From the NCBI GenBank assembly GCA_024640845.1, contig JAHEEE010000001.1, positions 44,453 to 108,452 on the forward strand: a DNA stretch of 64,000 bases. The letters run 5' to 3'. Below are positions 1-8,874 of this stretch, in pieces. Under the pieces are notes generated by a model. That model was not told the DNA's origin and searched no databases. It saw only the letters and a program-made list of their open reading frames with translations. This DNA comes from Myxococcales bacterium (GTDB lineage Bacteria; Myxococcota_A; Polyangia; Polyangiales; Houyiibacteriaceae). A program made the position numbers and the translations under genes. Numbering within the stretch: position 1 is the stretch's first letter; each line of letters opens with the position of its first letter.

Positions 1-122
1 ATGTTCGTGTAGTGCTGAGTACCGTCTGAACGCTTGCAAAGGTAGATGTCCGCGCGCGCGGAACCGCTCGCGCCTAGCAGCAGGCACGCGAAGGAGAGCA
101 TCGCCAGCGAGCGTCGAACCAT
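1..122 (-). CDS. Secreted protein with DUF4124-like N-terminus, cut by window edge
   Basis: Reading leftwards from an ATG at 122 gives 40 open codons to the window edge. Residues 1-24 look like a Sec signal peptide: Arg-Arg near the start, a Leu/Ala-rich core and an AxA-type end (SARA). The mature part begins DIYLCKRSDGTQHYTN, which resembles the DUF4124 pattern (D-I-Y-x-x-x-D-x-D-G-x-x-x-Y-T-N) often found ahead of a lytic transglycosylase domain. The catalytic part, if any, lies outside the window. It diverges from the AdoMet decarboxylase gene, leaving 77 nt between the two starts. The family call rests on one short motif. Confidence 0.6.
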   Translation of the reverse strand, partial: MVRRSLAMLSFACLLLGASGSARADIYLCKRSDGTQHYTN

Positions 123-199
123 CGAACGGGAGTGTATCTCTAGGGGCCAGGTCACGCCAAAACGCGCCTCCGGCGCTTGCACTTGCCGAGCATCTGCGC

Positions 200-1165
200 A
201 TGATGGGCGGTTCCATGGGCGCGCCGAGCTTTTTTGAAGGCCCCGAGAAGAAGCTGGAGGTGGTCGTGACCCCGGAGTTCGGTTCGTTGCGCGCGCTCGG
301 GGAGGATGTGTGGCGGAGTGTCGTCGAAGCAGCCGGTGCGAGAACTCTGTCGATTCAGAGCAACGAACACTGCGACGGATACCTGCTCTCGGAATCGAGC
401 CTCTTCGTCTATGACGATTGGTTCGCGATGATGACGTGTGGTCAGACGACGTTGGTCGACGCTTTCGAGGAGGTGCTGCGCTCGGTGCCAACCGACGCCG
501 TTGCATTTCTCGTTTACGAGAGAAAGAACGAGCACTACCCGGAGCACCAGCCGACGACTTTCTACGACGACGCGCGCCGACTTCAGGCGTTGGTGCCCGG
601 GCGAGCTATCCGCTTCGGCGACGAGCATGGCCACTACATCCAGATGTTTCACACGACCCGCCCGTTCATGCCTGAGACGACCGACCCAACCGTCGAAGTG
701 CTCATGCATGCTATCGACCGAAGCGTCGCGGAGCGTTTCATCAGCGGTCGCCCGGCCGCGCGCGAGGGCATGGCGGCGGAGCTCGGCCTCGACGCCATTC
801 TTCCTGGGTTCGTCACATCCGAACATGTCTTCGAACCCGCCGGATATTCCCTCAACGCGCTGAAAGGCGCAGAGTACTACACGGTCCACGTCACCCCAGA
901 GGATCTCGGGAGCTATGCTAGCTTCGAGACGAACTATGACTTCGGTGAAGGGCTCAACGATCTCGTCAGCTCCATCGTGGAGCTCTTCAAGCCCCGAGCG
1001 TTCGATGTGCTCACGTTCTTGCCGGACGCCGAGGCGAAGCTGTCCGTCGCCGGCTACTCGCTTGGCGATCACGTGGTCGATTCCTTGGGTGGGTACAGGG
1101 TCAGCTACTTCCAGTACTTCGTTCCGCCGACCGGCCCGCGACCCCCATACCGGCTGACTCTCTGA
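200..1165 (+). CDS. S-adenosylmethionine decarboxylase, eukaryotic (AMD1-like) type
   Basis: Makes decarboxylated AdoMet, the aminopropyl donor for spermidine synthesis. The 321-aa protein follows the eukaryotic proenzyme pattern rather than the small bacterial SpeD: FFEGPEKKLEV near the N-terminus; YLLSESS at 61-67, where cleavage between Glu65 and Ser66 would create the pyruvoyl group; TCG with Cys80; GYSLN with Ser217; and TVHVTPE with His230. These correspond to human Ser68, Cys82, Ser229 and His243. SFETN and VELFKP blocks are also kept. In-frame ATGs at 203 and 215 are alternative starts. nadB follows after 23 nt and metK, which supplies AdoMet, lies about 4 kb downstream. No spermidine synthase is visible in the window. 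Confidence 0.93.
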   Translation: MMGGSMGAPSFFEGPEKKLEVVVTPEFGSLRALGEDVWRSVVEAAGARTLSIQSNEHCDGYLLSESSLFVYDDWFAMMTCGQTTLVDAFEEVLRSVPTDAVAFLVYERKNEHYPEHQPTTFYDDARRLQALVPGRAIRFGDEHGHYIQMFHTTRPFMPETTDPTVEVLMHAIDRSVAERFISGRPAAREGMAAELGLDAILPGFVTSEHVFEPAGYSLNALKGAEYYTVHVTPEDLGSYASFETNYDFGEGLNDLVSSIVELFKPRAFDVLTFLPDAEAKLSVAGYSLGDHVVDSLGGYRVSYFQYFVPPTGPRPPYRLTL

Positions 1166-1188
1166 TGCTGTGTTAGACTGCGCGGTCC

Positions 1189-2799
1189 ATGCGCATCGAG
1201 TGCGACTACCTGGTGCTGGGTAGCGGAGTAGCCGGCCTCAGCTTCGCCCTCGAAGCGGCTCGCCACGGCCGTGTCACGATGGTCACGAAGCGGAGCCGGA
1301 CGGACTCGGCGACGAACTGGGCACAAGGCGGGATTGCGGCCGTGCTCGACCCCACGGACTCGTTCGAGGCGCATGTCGACGACACCATGGGCACCGGCGG
1401 AGGCCTCTCCCATCGGGACATCGTGGAGATGGTCGTACGCGACGGTCCCGCCAGAATCCACGAGCTGATGGACCTCGGGGCGCAGTTCAGTAGACGAGAA
1501 GAGGATCAAGCGCTCGACCTGACCCGCGAGGGGGGTCACAGCGCCCGGCGTGTCGTGCACGCTGGTGACATCACCGGTGAGGAGGTGCAGCGGGTCCTCG
1601 TCGACGCTGCGGCCGCGTCACCGAACATCGAGATCATGGAGCATCACATGGCGGTCGATCTCGTCGAGATGTCCAAATTCGGAGGAGCAAACCTTGTGGC
1701 TGGCGCCTACGTCCTCGACGAGAGGACTGGTGAGGTTCACACCTATCTAGCTCAAGCGACCGTTTTGGCCACGGGCGGCGCAGGCAAGGTCTACCTCTAC
1801 ACATCGAACCCGGACGTCGCCACCGGCGATGGGGTGGCGATGGCGTATCGCGCGGGCGCTGAGATCTCGAACATGGAGTTCTTTCAGTTCCACCCGACCT
1901 GCCTGTACCATCCAAAGGCCAAGAGCTTCTTGATCAGCGAGGCCCTCCGCGGCGAGGGAGGCATCCTTCGTTTGGCGAACGGGGAAGCGTTCATGAGTAG
2001 CCACCACGAGATGAAGGATCTCGCGCCCCGTGACGTCGTAGCGCGCGCCATCGACTTCGAGATGAAGCGCCGTGGCGACGAGTGCGTGTACCTGGATATG
2101 ACGCACGAGCCCGCTTCCTTCATCAAGGAGCGCTTTCCGAAGATCCATGCCCGCTGTCTCGAGTTCGGCATCGACATGACCAGCGCACCGATTCCCGTCG
2201 TTCCCGCTGCACACTATCTATGTGGCGGCGTCAGTGTCGACGAGCGGGGCAGCACCACGCTTGCGGGCCTCTGGGCCGTCGGTGAAGTCACCTGCACGGG
2301 CCTTCACGGGGCGAATCGCTTGGCTTCCAACTCTCTGCTCGAGGGGCTGGTGTACGGTCACCGTTCGGCGATCGCGGCCCGAGAGGCGCTGAAGACCGCC
2401 CCCTCGACGGCGTTGTTGGAGGTCCCGGACTGGGACGTCGGTGAAGCGGTACCGAGCGACGAGGCCGTGGTCGTGACGCAGAACTGGGACGAGATACGCC
2501 GGTTCATGTGGAACTATGTGGGCATCGTTCGCACCGATCGACGCTTGCGCCGAGCCTCGCGCCGCATCGGGATGCTCCAAGACGAAATCCGCGAGTACTA
2601 TTGGGCCCACTTGGTCAACCGCGACATGCTGGAGCTTCGCAACATCGCGGATGTCGCTGAGCTGATCATCCGTTGCGCCAGCGCCCGCAAAGAGAGTCGT
2701 GGTCTACATTACAATCTAGACTATCCCCACCCGGGTGAAGAGTGGGAAGGCGACACCCGCATCTCGAAAGACGCCGCACCGAGCATCGTCCACGTGTGA
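1189..2799 (+). CDS. nadB: L-aspartate oxidase (NAD biosynthesis)
   Basis: FAD enzyme that oxidises L-aspartate to iminoaspartate, the first step of bacterial de novo NAD synthesis. The 536-aa protein has the dinucleotide-binding GSGVAGLSFA loop near residue 12, the TNWAQGGIAAV block, the substrate-loop HEMKDLAPRDVVARAI region, FHPTC, and a C-terminal GLHGANRLASNSLLEGLVYG flavin segment. The length is normal for NadB. Succinate dehydrogenase flavoprotein is the main paralogue, but the substrate-loop region and the absence of sdhB/sdhC neighbours favour NadB. nadA and nadC are not in the window. Confidence 0.95.
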   Translation: MRIECDYLVLGSGVAGLSFALEAARHGRVTMVTKRSRTDSATNWAQGGIAAVLDPTDSFEAHVDDTMGTGGGLSHRDIVEMVVRDGPARIHELMDLGAQFSRREEDQALDLTREGGHSARRVVHAGDITGEEVQRVLVDAAAASPNIEIMEHHMAVDLVEMSKFGGANLVAGAYVLDERTGEVHTYLAQATVLATGGAGKVYLYTSNPDVATGDGVAMAYRAGAEISNMEFFQFHPTCLYHPKAKSFLISEALRGEGGILRLANGEAFMSSHHEMKDLAPRDVVARAIDFEMKRRGDECVYLDMTHEPASFIKERFPKIHARCLEFGIDMTSAPIPVVPAAHYLCGGVSVDERGSTTLAGLWAVGEVTCTGLHGANRLASNSLLEGLVYGHRSAIAAREALKTAPSTALLEVPDWDVGEAVPSDEAVVVTQNWDEIRRFMWNYVGIVRTDRRLRRASRRIGMLQDEIREYYWAHLVNRDMLELRNIADVAELIIRCASARKESRGLHYNLDYPHPGEEWEGDTRISKDAAPSIVHV

Positions 2800-2869
2800 G
2801 CATTCGCATTGGCGGACTGCTAGTTTGTGAATGCGCGAACCGTTCGTGCGCTTACTTCTCGGGGGAGAG

Positions 2870-3640
2870 ATGCGTTTCCTTCTTATCGTCCTAGTCGCAC
2901 TTGCCTGCTTGGTTTCGACATCCCGCGTCGACGCACAAAGCGCTTCCTCGCGTGACGGCAGGATCGAAGCGGCGAAGAAGGCCTTCGCAGTAGGAACGCG
3001 CGCATACGGCGAAGGCGACTTCGACACTGCGCTACACGAGTTTCGACGCGCCTACGAGCTGACCGAAAGCCCGGACTTGCTCTATAACATCGCGACGGTC
3101 TCGGACCGGATGCGCCTCGATGAGGAGGCGTTAGAGGCCTACGAGGGTTATCTTTCGGCGCGACCCAACTCGGTTGATCGCGAGCACGTTGCGAGTCGCA
3201 TCGACATCTTGCGTGATGCGATCGAAGCTCGCAGGCAGGCCGAAATCGACGCGGAGATCGAGGCCCGAAAGGCAGCCATCGAGGCGGCCGCTCGCGTGAA
3301 GGCAGAGCGCCCACTGACGCAATACGTGGGTCCGGGACCGGGCCCATGGATCACCATCGGGACCGGAGGCGCGACCCTCGTCGCAGGGGCCATACTATTC
3401 GGCCTCGGGCAGCGCGATCAGAATGCGGTCGAGAACGCTCCATCCGGCTCGAGTTATTCGACCGTGCAAGAGCAAGCCGACCGCGGGCCCAGGCGGACGA
3501 AAGCCGGCATCGCGTTGATGAGCGTTGGCGGCGCCGCCGTCGTCGGGGGACTGGTGTGGCAGCTCACCGGTGGCCACGAGGAGGCGATGCCCGAGATCAG
3601 CATCGGCCCAACCGGGATCTCCGTGAAAGGTAGGTTCTGA
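2870..3640 (+). CDS. Exported TPR-like membrane protein
   Basis: Function unknown. From the ATG at 2870 the protein opens with a clear signal peptide (MRFLLIVLVALACLV...VDAQ); an upstream in-frame ATG at 2831 would bury it. A helical region with tetratricopeptide character follows (A-x-x-x-F-x-x-G...Y-x-x-G-D-F-D-x-A-L-x-x-F-R-x-A-Y), then charged helix rich in Glu, Arg and Ala. Two hydrophobic stretches near the C-terminus (ITIGTGGATLVAGAILFGLG and MSVGGAAVVGGLVWQLT) look like membrane spans. Its stop overlaps the start of the next gene by one base (TGATG), so the two are probably cotranslated and work together at the envelope. Confidence 0.75.
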   Translation: MRFLLIVLVALACLVSTSRVDAQSASSRDGRIEAAKKAFAVGTRAYGEGDFDTALHEFRRAYELTESPDLLYNIATVSDRMRLDEEALEAYEGYLSARPNSVDREHVASRIDILRDAIEARRQAEIDAEIEARKAAIEAAARVKAERPLTQYVGPGPGPWITIGTGGATLVAGAILFGLGQRDQNAVENAPSGSSYSTVQEQADRGPRRTKAGIALMSVGGAAVVGGLVWQLTGGHEEAMPEISIGPTGISVKGRF

Positions 3641-4926
3641 TGCGACTACTCGCGGGACTCCTACTCTCGTTGCTCGCCCTCACGGGGTGCGACATCGCGA
3701 TCAAGAACGGCCTCTTTGCCTGTGGGCAGCCTTCGGACTGTCCCTCGGGCTATTTCTGTTGGAGTAGCGACAACCGTTGCTACGATTCCAAAGAGCCTCA
3801 GTGCGAGCCGAAGTCCTGCGAGCAGGTGATCGCGGAGTTCGGCTCGCTTGGAATCCCAATCGAGTGCGGCTCGCTCCCCGACGGCTGCGATGGCTCGGTC
3901 GATTGCGGCGGTTGCCCCGAAGGCGAGGTTTGCGGTGCCAACGGCCAGAACTTCCTTTGCGGCTGCGACGAGAACACATGCGCCACGTTTGGCACGGGCG
4001 CGAAATGCGGTTTCGTTCCCACTCGCTGCGGCGGCGAAGAGGAGGCGATCTTCTGCGGAAGCTGCCCCAACGCGGAGTTGGTGTGCGTCGACAATGAGTG
4101 CATCTGTCCTCCCGGGCAGAATTGCGACGACGAATGTGGCGGGCTCTGTGGTAATGAGGAGGTCTGCGTCGATGGCGAGTGCTGTACGCCAGCCTACCCA
4201 TGCGCCCAGAACGAGTGCTCTCCTCCAGGGGGCTTGCCGGATGGCTGCGGAGGCGTTGCGCACTGCCCGCCTTGCGGGGGTGATGAGGCCTGCGCCTTCG
4301 GAAGCAACCTGGTGTACCAGTGTCTCGGCGACTGCACCTGCGAGGCCCAGGGCGTCGAATGTGGGAGTGCGACACTCTGCGGCTCTCCGCGGCTCTGCGG
4401 GACCTGCGCCGACAATGGGTTTGGCGAGGGCTACCGTTGTGACGACGGACGGTGTGTTTGCGAGGATCCGTTCGAGTACAACGACACGTTCGACGCGTTT
4501 GCAAAGGTCTGCGGTGGGGGTGGCGTCAACTGCATGCAGGATGCTTGGAGCCTAAACCTGCAAGCCTCGCTCCACAGCGAAGACGACGTGGACCTCTACC
4601 TGCTCGAGGTGCTCGACTCCGGCACGCCGATCGTCGCGCAGGCCTACAACGGTCTCAGCGAGCGAGTTCTCTTCATGACGTACCTCTGCCCCGACGGCTT
4701 CGTCGGGATGGCGGCCTGCTCGGGAGAGGTCGACAGCCAGCAGGGCATCGAGTTCTGCACGTCGCGGGACGACTTCGTCGCCATCCAGCGCAGTTGCGAG
4801 CAGAGCACGAGCTCGCAGGTCGGAACGGTCTTGGTCGGCGTCGAGTCCAGGAACTTCCGTGATGATTGCGATCCTTACAGTCTGAAGATCCTCGCGACGT
4901 ACGGGCAGGAAATACCAACACTATAG
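3640..4926 (+). CDS. Cys-rich lipoprotein
   Basis: Function unknown. Residues 1-16 form a lipoprotein signal ending in the lipobox L-T-G-C, so Cys17 is probably lipidated. The mature part carries repeated short Cys modules (patterns like C-G-S-L-P-D-G-C-D-G-S-V-D-C-G-G-C and CPPG-NCDDECGGLCG), implying many disulphides in the periplasm or on the surface. The last about 150 residues have fewer Cys and begin EDPFEYNDTFDAFAKVCGG, a pattern typical of myxobacterial surface lipoproteins carrying a pre-peptidase-like beta domain. It is translationally coupled to the preceding TPR protein. The call as a lipoprotein is firm; any adhesin or protease-related role is a guess. Confidence 0.8.
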   Translation: MRLLAGLLLSLLALTGCDIAIKNGLFACGQPSDCPSGYFCWSSDNRCYDSKEPQCEPKSCEQVIAEFGSLGIPIECGSLPDGCDGSVDCGGCPEGEVCGANGQNFLCGCDENTCATFGTGAKCGFVPTRCGGEEEAIFCGSCPNAELVCVDNECICPPGQNCDDECGGLCGNEEVCVDGECCTPAYPCAQNECSPPGGLPDGCGGVAHCPPCGGDEACAFGSNLVYQCLGDCTCEAQGVECGSATLCGSPRLCGTCADNGFGEGYRCDDGRCVCEDPFEYNDTFDAFAKVCGGGGVNCMQDAWSLNLQASLHSEDDVDLYLLEVLDSGTPIVAQAYNGLSERVLFMTYLCPDGFVGMAACSGEVDSQQGIEFCTSRDDFVAIQRSCEQSTSSQVGTVLVGVESRNFRDDCDPYSLKILATYGQEIPTL

Positions 4927-4985
4927 AGACACTCACCCTGCTGTTTGACTACCGCGCCCGTCGCGGATAAGAGGCAACCGCCGAT

Positions 4986-6155
4986 ATGAGCCAATATCTG
5001 TTCACTTCCGAGTCCGTGACCGAAGGTCATCCAGACAAAATCTGCGACAAAGTCAGCGATTCGCTGCTCGATGCGTACCTCGCCCAAGATCCGAAATCAC
5101 GGGTTGCCGTCGAAACGATGGTGAAAACGGGCTTCGTGGTCTGCGGTGGTGAGGTCACGTCCAAGGCCACCATCGAGATCCCGAAAATCGTGCGAAAGGC
5201 GATCACGGAGATCGGCTACACGGACTCCTCCATGGGATTCGATGCCGAGACTTGTGGTGTCCTCGCTGCGGTCGAACAGCAGTCCCCTGACATCGCAAGG
5301 GGCGTCGATTCGAGCGCCAACAAGGAGCAGGGAGCCGGGGACCAAGGCCTCATGTTCGGATTTGCGGTCGACGAGACGCGGCAGCTCATGCCGATGCCTA
5401 TCGACCTCTCGCACAAGCTGGCACGCCGTCTCACCCAAGTTCGTAAGAAGAACATCATCGAGGGGCTTCGGCCCGATGGAAAGACCCAGGTCACGGTCGA
5501 ATACGAAGACGACAAGCCGCGTCGCTTCGACGCGATCGTGGTGTCGACTCAGCATGCCGAGGACGTCAAGCAGCGCTCGCTGCGCGATGCGATTATCGAG
5601 GAAGTCATCAAGCCGACACTTCCGGCGAAGATGATCGACAAGAAGACGAAGTTCCACATCAACCCGACTGGCCGCTTCGTCGTGGGTGGGCCGTACGGTG
5701 ATGCAGGTCTGACGGGCCGCAAGATCATCGTCGATACCTATGGTGGCATGGGCCGTCATGGCGGCGGCGCCTTCAGCGGAAAGGATCCGTCGAAGGTCGA
5801 CCGAAGCGCCGCGTACTTCGCCCGCTATGTCGCGAAGAACATCGTGGCATCCAAGATGGCGTCCAGGGCTGAGGTGCAGGTCGCATATGCAATCGGCGTC
5901 GCCAAGCCCATGGGCGTCTATGTGACCACTTTTGGGACCGGGGTCGTCCCTGACGAGCAGATCAGCAAGGTCGTCTCCAATTTGTTCGACTTCCGCCCTG
6001 CGGCCATCACCGAAACCTTGAACCTGCTTCGACCGATCTATGCGCCCACCGCAGCGTATGGGCACTTCGGCCGCACCGAGAAGACCTTCACTTGGGAGCG
6101 CACCGATCGCGCCGAAGAGCTTCGCGCGGCGCTGGCGCCCAAGCGCGGTCGCTAG
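4986..6155 (+). CDS. metK: S-adenosylmethionine synthetase
   Basis: Makes AdoMet from methionine and ATP in the cytosol. All family signatures are present: [14 protein letters not shown] at the N-terminus, the ATP-binding [12 protein letters not shown] block, and the [19 protein letters not shown] phosphate loop. The length of 389 aa matches MetK. The 59 nt between the lipoprotein stop and the ATG is too short to hold a SAM riboswitch, and I see none. The product feeds the AdoMet decarboxylase at the start of the window and the tRNA methyltransferase TrmH. Confidence 0.97.
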   Translation: MSQYLFTSESVTEGHPDKICDKVSDSLLDAYLAQDPKSRVAVETMVKTGFVVCGGEVTSKATIEIPKIVRKAITEIGYTDSSMGFDAETCGVLAAVEQQSPDIARGVDSSANKEQGAGDQGLMFGFAVDETRQLMPMPIDLSHKLARRLTQVRKKNIIEGLRPDGKTQVTVEYEDDKPRRFDAIVVSTQHAEDVKQRSLRDAIIEEVIKPTLPAKMIDKKTKFHINPTGRFVVGGPYGDAGLTGRKIIVDTYGGMGRHGGGAFSGKDPSKVDRSAAYFARYVAKNIVASKMASRAEVQVAYAIGVAKPMGVYVTTFGTGVVPDEQISKVVSNLFDFRPAAITETLNLLRPIYAPTAAYGHFGRTEKTFTWERTDRAEELRAALAPKRGR

Positions 6156-6190
6156 GGCTTCAGGTCGCGTCGGGCTACACTGCGCGCGCT

Positions 6191-7519
6191 ATGGCGGAAC
6201 CACCACTTTCTACAATCTCCGGTTGGGGCCGGCAGTCGGCCCTAGGGCGGGAGCTCGTCGGAGAAGACCTCGAGAAGCTGTCTCTGCGAGCGAGTCTGTC
6301 GCGAGGTCTGGGCCGCTCCTATGGCGATTCGTCTCTCCCTGCGGACGATCAACGGACCGTCCTGAACACGAGGTTTGCCGACCGAATCCTCCACTTCGAC
6401 CAAGAGACCGGTGCGATTCGCGCCGAGTCGGGACTCGCCTTGAGCGAGCTCAATCGGCTCTTGATGCCTCGTGGGTACTTCACGCCCGTCTCGCCTGGAA
6501 CGAGCTTCGTCACGCTCGGGGGATTGGTCGCAGCCGACGTGCACGGCAAGAACCAACACCGGGATGGAAACTTCGGAGATCACGTGACCGCGCTCAAGAT
6601 GCGCGTAGGCGACGGAAGCATCATCGAGTGCTCTCCTGAGGAGCACCCGGATCTCTTCTTTGCCACCGTCGGCGGGATGGGACTGACCGGGCACATCCTC
6701 GAGGTCGAGTTCGCGCTGCGTCGCATCCCGTCGGAATGGGTCTGGCAGGAGAACCGCCGAATCCACGATATCGACGAGTTCCAAGACGCGCTCGAAGAAG
6801 CGGCCTCGGAGTGGCCATACTCGATGGGTTGGATCGATTGCCTGGCGCGCGGAAAGAACATGGGTCGGGGGATTCTCATGACTGGGGATTGGGCCGAGCC
6901 CGAGCATGCGCCGCCGACGCCTCCGAAGCCGGGCTTTCGGCCGAGCTTGCGTTTCGATTTTCCCTCTTGGGCGCTCAACGGTTTGACCATTCGTGCCTTC
7001 AACGAGCTTTACTACCGCAAGCAATGGCGCCACGAATCGAGCGGGATCGTCAGCTATGCCTCCTTCACCTACCCACTCGATGCCATCCGCTCGTGGAATC
7101 GCATGTATGGGCGGCGCGGGTTCACCCAGTATCAATGCGTGCTTCCGCGCGAGGCGGGTCGCAGCTCCGCGCGGCGAGTGCTCGAGGTGCTCACCGCCCG
7201 CGGCGGGGCGTCGTTTCTTTGCGTCATCAAGGACTTCGGACGCGAGAGCTGCGGGCTGCTGTCATTTCCCCGCCCAGGGATCACGCTTGCCCTCGACATC
7301 GCCGTTCGGGACGACACCCAGGCCCTAGTCGACGCCCTCAACGAGCAGGTCCTCCGGGAGGGCGGGCGCATCTACCTTGCGAAGGACTCGTTCACGCGGC
7401 GCGAGCACTTCGAAGCGATGGAAGGAAAACGGCTCGACGAATTCAAGGCCGTTCGAGACCGTTGGGATCCAGAGCGACGGTTTCAGAGCGCACAGTCCGT
7501 GCGGTTGCTGGGGGACTAA
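6191..7519 (+). CDS. DprE1-like FAD oxidoreductase
   Basis: FAD-binding oxidase of the vanillyl-alcohol-oxidase family, closest by motif to mycobacterial DprE1, which oxidises decaprenyl-phosphoryl-ribose during arabinose-donor synthesis. I start it at the ATG at 6191 (442 aa), not the upstream in-frame ATG that overlaps metK. Visible matches are SRGLGRSYGDSS (FAD), SPGTSFVTLGGLVAADVHGKN with His119 (DprE1 His132), and IYLAKDS with Lys398 (DprE1 Lys418). Ala367, in TLALDI, falls where DprE1 has Cys387; the 31-residue spacing to the Lys is identical. A DprE2-like gene follows after one base, which supports a two-step epimerase. The exact substrate is inferred. Confidence 0.85.
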   Translation: MAEPPLSTISGWGRQSALGRELVGEDLEKLSLRASLSRGLGRSYGDSSLPADDQRTVLNTRFADRILHFDQETGAIRAESGLALSELNRLLMPRGYFTPVSPGTSFVTLGGLVAADVHGKNQHRDGNFGDHVTALKMRVGDGSIIECSPEEHPDLFFATVGGMGLTGHILEVEFALRRIPSEWVWQENRRIHDIDEFQDALEEAASEWPYSMGWIDCLARGKNMGRGILMTGDWAEPEHAPPTPPKPGFRPSLRFDFPSWALNGLTIRAFNELYYRKQWRHESSGIVSYASFTYPLDAIRSWNRMYGRRGFTQYQCVLPREAGRSSARRVLEVLTARGGASFLCVIKDFGRESCGLLSFPRPGITLALDIAVRDDTQALVDALNEQVLREGGRIYLAKDSFTRREHFEAMEGKRLDEFKAVRDRWDPERRFQSAQSVRLLGD

Positions 7520-7520
7520 C

Positions 7521-8258
7521 ATGAGAGTCGCGTTCTTGGGAGCAACGAAGGGGATGGGGCGGGCGCTCGCAAGGTTGATGGCAGAGCGGGGAGACTCGAT
7601 CTGCCTGCTCGGCAGGAACCCGGAAGACCTCGAACGAAGCGCGGCTGATTTGGGCGTGTACGGCAACGGCCCGGCAGTACCGTGCGTGCCGTGCGACCTC
7701 GAAAATCCCGAGTCGTTCACGACGGCAATCGAGAGCTCGAGTGAGGCGCTAGGAGGTCTCGATGCCGTGGTCGTCAGCGCCGGCGTCTTTGCACCGCAAG
7801 AAGAGCTCGAAGCCGATCCCGAGCTCGTAGAGAGGCTTCTTCGCGTCGATTTCACCAACACCGTCTTGTTCTGTGAGGCGGCGAAGAAAGCGCTGCTAGC
7901 AGAGGCTGCGGGAACCCTATGCGTGTTCAGCTCGGTCGCAGGGGAGCGCGGCCGCAAGCCCGTGATCATTTACGGAGCCGCGAAAGCAGGGCTCACCCGC
8001 TACCTCGAGGGCCTGGATCACAAGCACAACGGCGATGGGTTGCGCGTCGTCACTGTCAAGCCGGGGTTCGTCAAGACGAGCATGACCGCGGGCCTTCAGC
8101 CGCCGCCGTTTGCAGGCGAGCCGGAGGGCGTGGCTCGTCAGGTGCTACGCGCCATCGACCGAGGTACACCCGTGGTGTACACGCCCTCGATCTGGCGACT
8201 CATCATGGCGGTGATTCGGGCCCTGCCGCGGGCCGTCATGCGCAGGGTCGGGTTCTAG
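7521..8258 (+). CDS. DprE2-like short-chain dehydrogenase
   Basis: NAD(P)-dependent short-chain dehydrogenase of 245 aa. The cofactor loop GATKGMGRA lies at residues 7-15, NNAG is replaced by VSAG (85-88), and the catalytic Ser138-Tyr151-x3-Lys155 set is intact (YGAAK). It begins one base after the DprE1-like stop, so the pair is almost surely one transcript. In mycobacteria DprE1 and DprE2 together turn polyprenyl-phosphoryl-ribose into the arabinose form through a 2-keto intermediate; the gene pairing suggests the same here. The C-terminal hydrophobic stretch resembles the membrane-associated tail of DprE2. Its stop overlaps the stop of the convergent gene at 8255. Confidence 0.8.
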   Translation: MRVAFLGATKGMGRALARLMAERGDSICLLGRNPEDLERSAADLGVYGNGPAVPCVPCDLENPESFTTAIESSSEALGGLDAVVVSAGVFAPQEELEADPELVERLLRVDFTNTVLFCEAAKKALLAEAAGTLCVFSSVAGERGRKPVIIYGAAKAGLTRYLEGLDHKHNGDGLRVVTVKPGFVKTSMTAGLQPPPFAGEPEGVARQVLRAIDRGTPVVYTPSIWRLIMAVIRALPRAVMRRVGF

Positions 8259-8809
8259 GCTCGCGGCCTAGCGTTTTCCTCGATGAACTGAAGGATGTCG
8301 GGACGCGTCGCGCGGTACGCGGCGGCGACGTGAAGGCCGACGCTGAGCGTTCCGAATAGGACCAGCGCTCCGACAATGGCTGTAGCCGTGGTACCCGCTT
8401 CCTCGAGCGTCGAGGCGCTGAGGCTCCGCTGAATGTGTTGAGCAAGCGACGCGGTGTAGGCCACGATCCAAAGGACTTTTGCGGTGACTGCTTGCCTGAT
8501 CCACCACTGGGCAAGCCGCCTTCGCCAGCTCAGCAAGAAGCTCCCGATTAGCACCAACGCTGACACGACCACGTTGGCGGCTGCCATCGGTCGGCGATAC
8601 GGATTGCTCGCCCAGACCTCGATCATCTCCACCTGAATGTCGGTGAGCTCGGTCTCTCCTTCGTAGTAGTCGCGGGCGTTCTCCGGAATCGGCGCCAAGG
8701 AAAGGTCCGAGACCCCCATGATCAGCCCGGCAACCCCCAGCATGGTCAACAGCGTCGAAACCATGAGAATGGTGAGGATGACCCGTCTTTCGCTGGATTC
8801 GCTCGTCAT
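8255..8809 (-). CDS. Small integral membrane protein
   Basis: Function unknown. The 184-aa protein has about four hydrophobic helices: ILTILMVSTLLTMLGVAGLI, NVVVSALVLIGSFLLSW, VLWIVAYTASLA and TAIVGALVLFGTLSVGLHV. Between the first two is an acidic loop (YYEGETELTDIQVEMIEVW) that probably faces the periplasm. I recognise no family. It is convergent with the DprE2-like gene, sharing two stop-codon bases, and divergent from the RegB-like sensor gene 65 nt away, so it may share that gene's promoter region. Confidence 0.75.
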   Translation of the reverse strand: MTSESSERRVILTILMVSTLLTMLGVAGLIMGVSDLSLAPIPENARDYYEGETELTDIQVEMIEVWASNPYRRPMAAANVVVSALVLIGSFLLSWRRRLAQWWIRQAVTAKVLWIVAYTASLAQHIQRSLSASTLEEAGTTATAIVGALVLFGTLSVGLHVAAAYRATRPDILQFIEENARPRA

Positions 8810-8874
8810 CTTCGCGTCCGATCGTTGTAACCTGGCCGGCAGAAGCGATCGACCCCAAATCGCTAGGAGGAATG

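Noticed and set aside
152-1072. 306-codon open frame on the minus strand
   Set aside because: Fully antisense to the AdoMet decarboxylase, whose motifs are certain; Arg/His-rich composition typical of a GC-rich shadow frame.
4927-4985. SAM riboswitch before metK
   Set aside because: Only 59 nt and no matching helices.
5097-6065. 322-codon open frame on the minus strand
   Set aside because: Antisense to metK; no plausible product.
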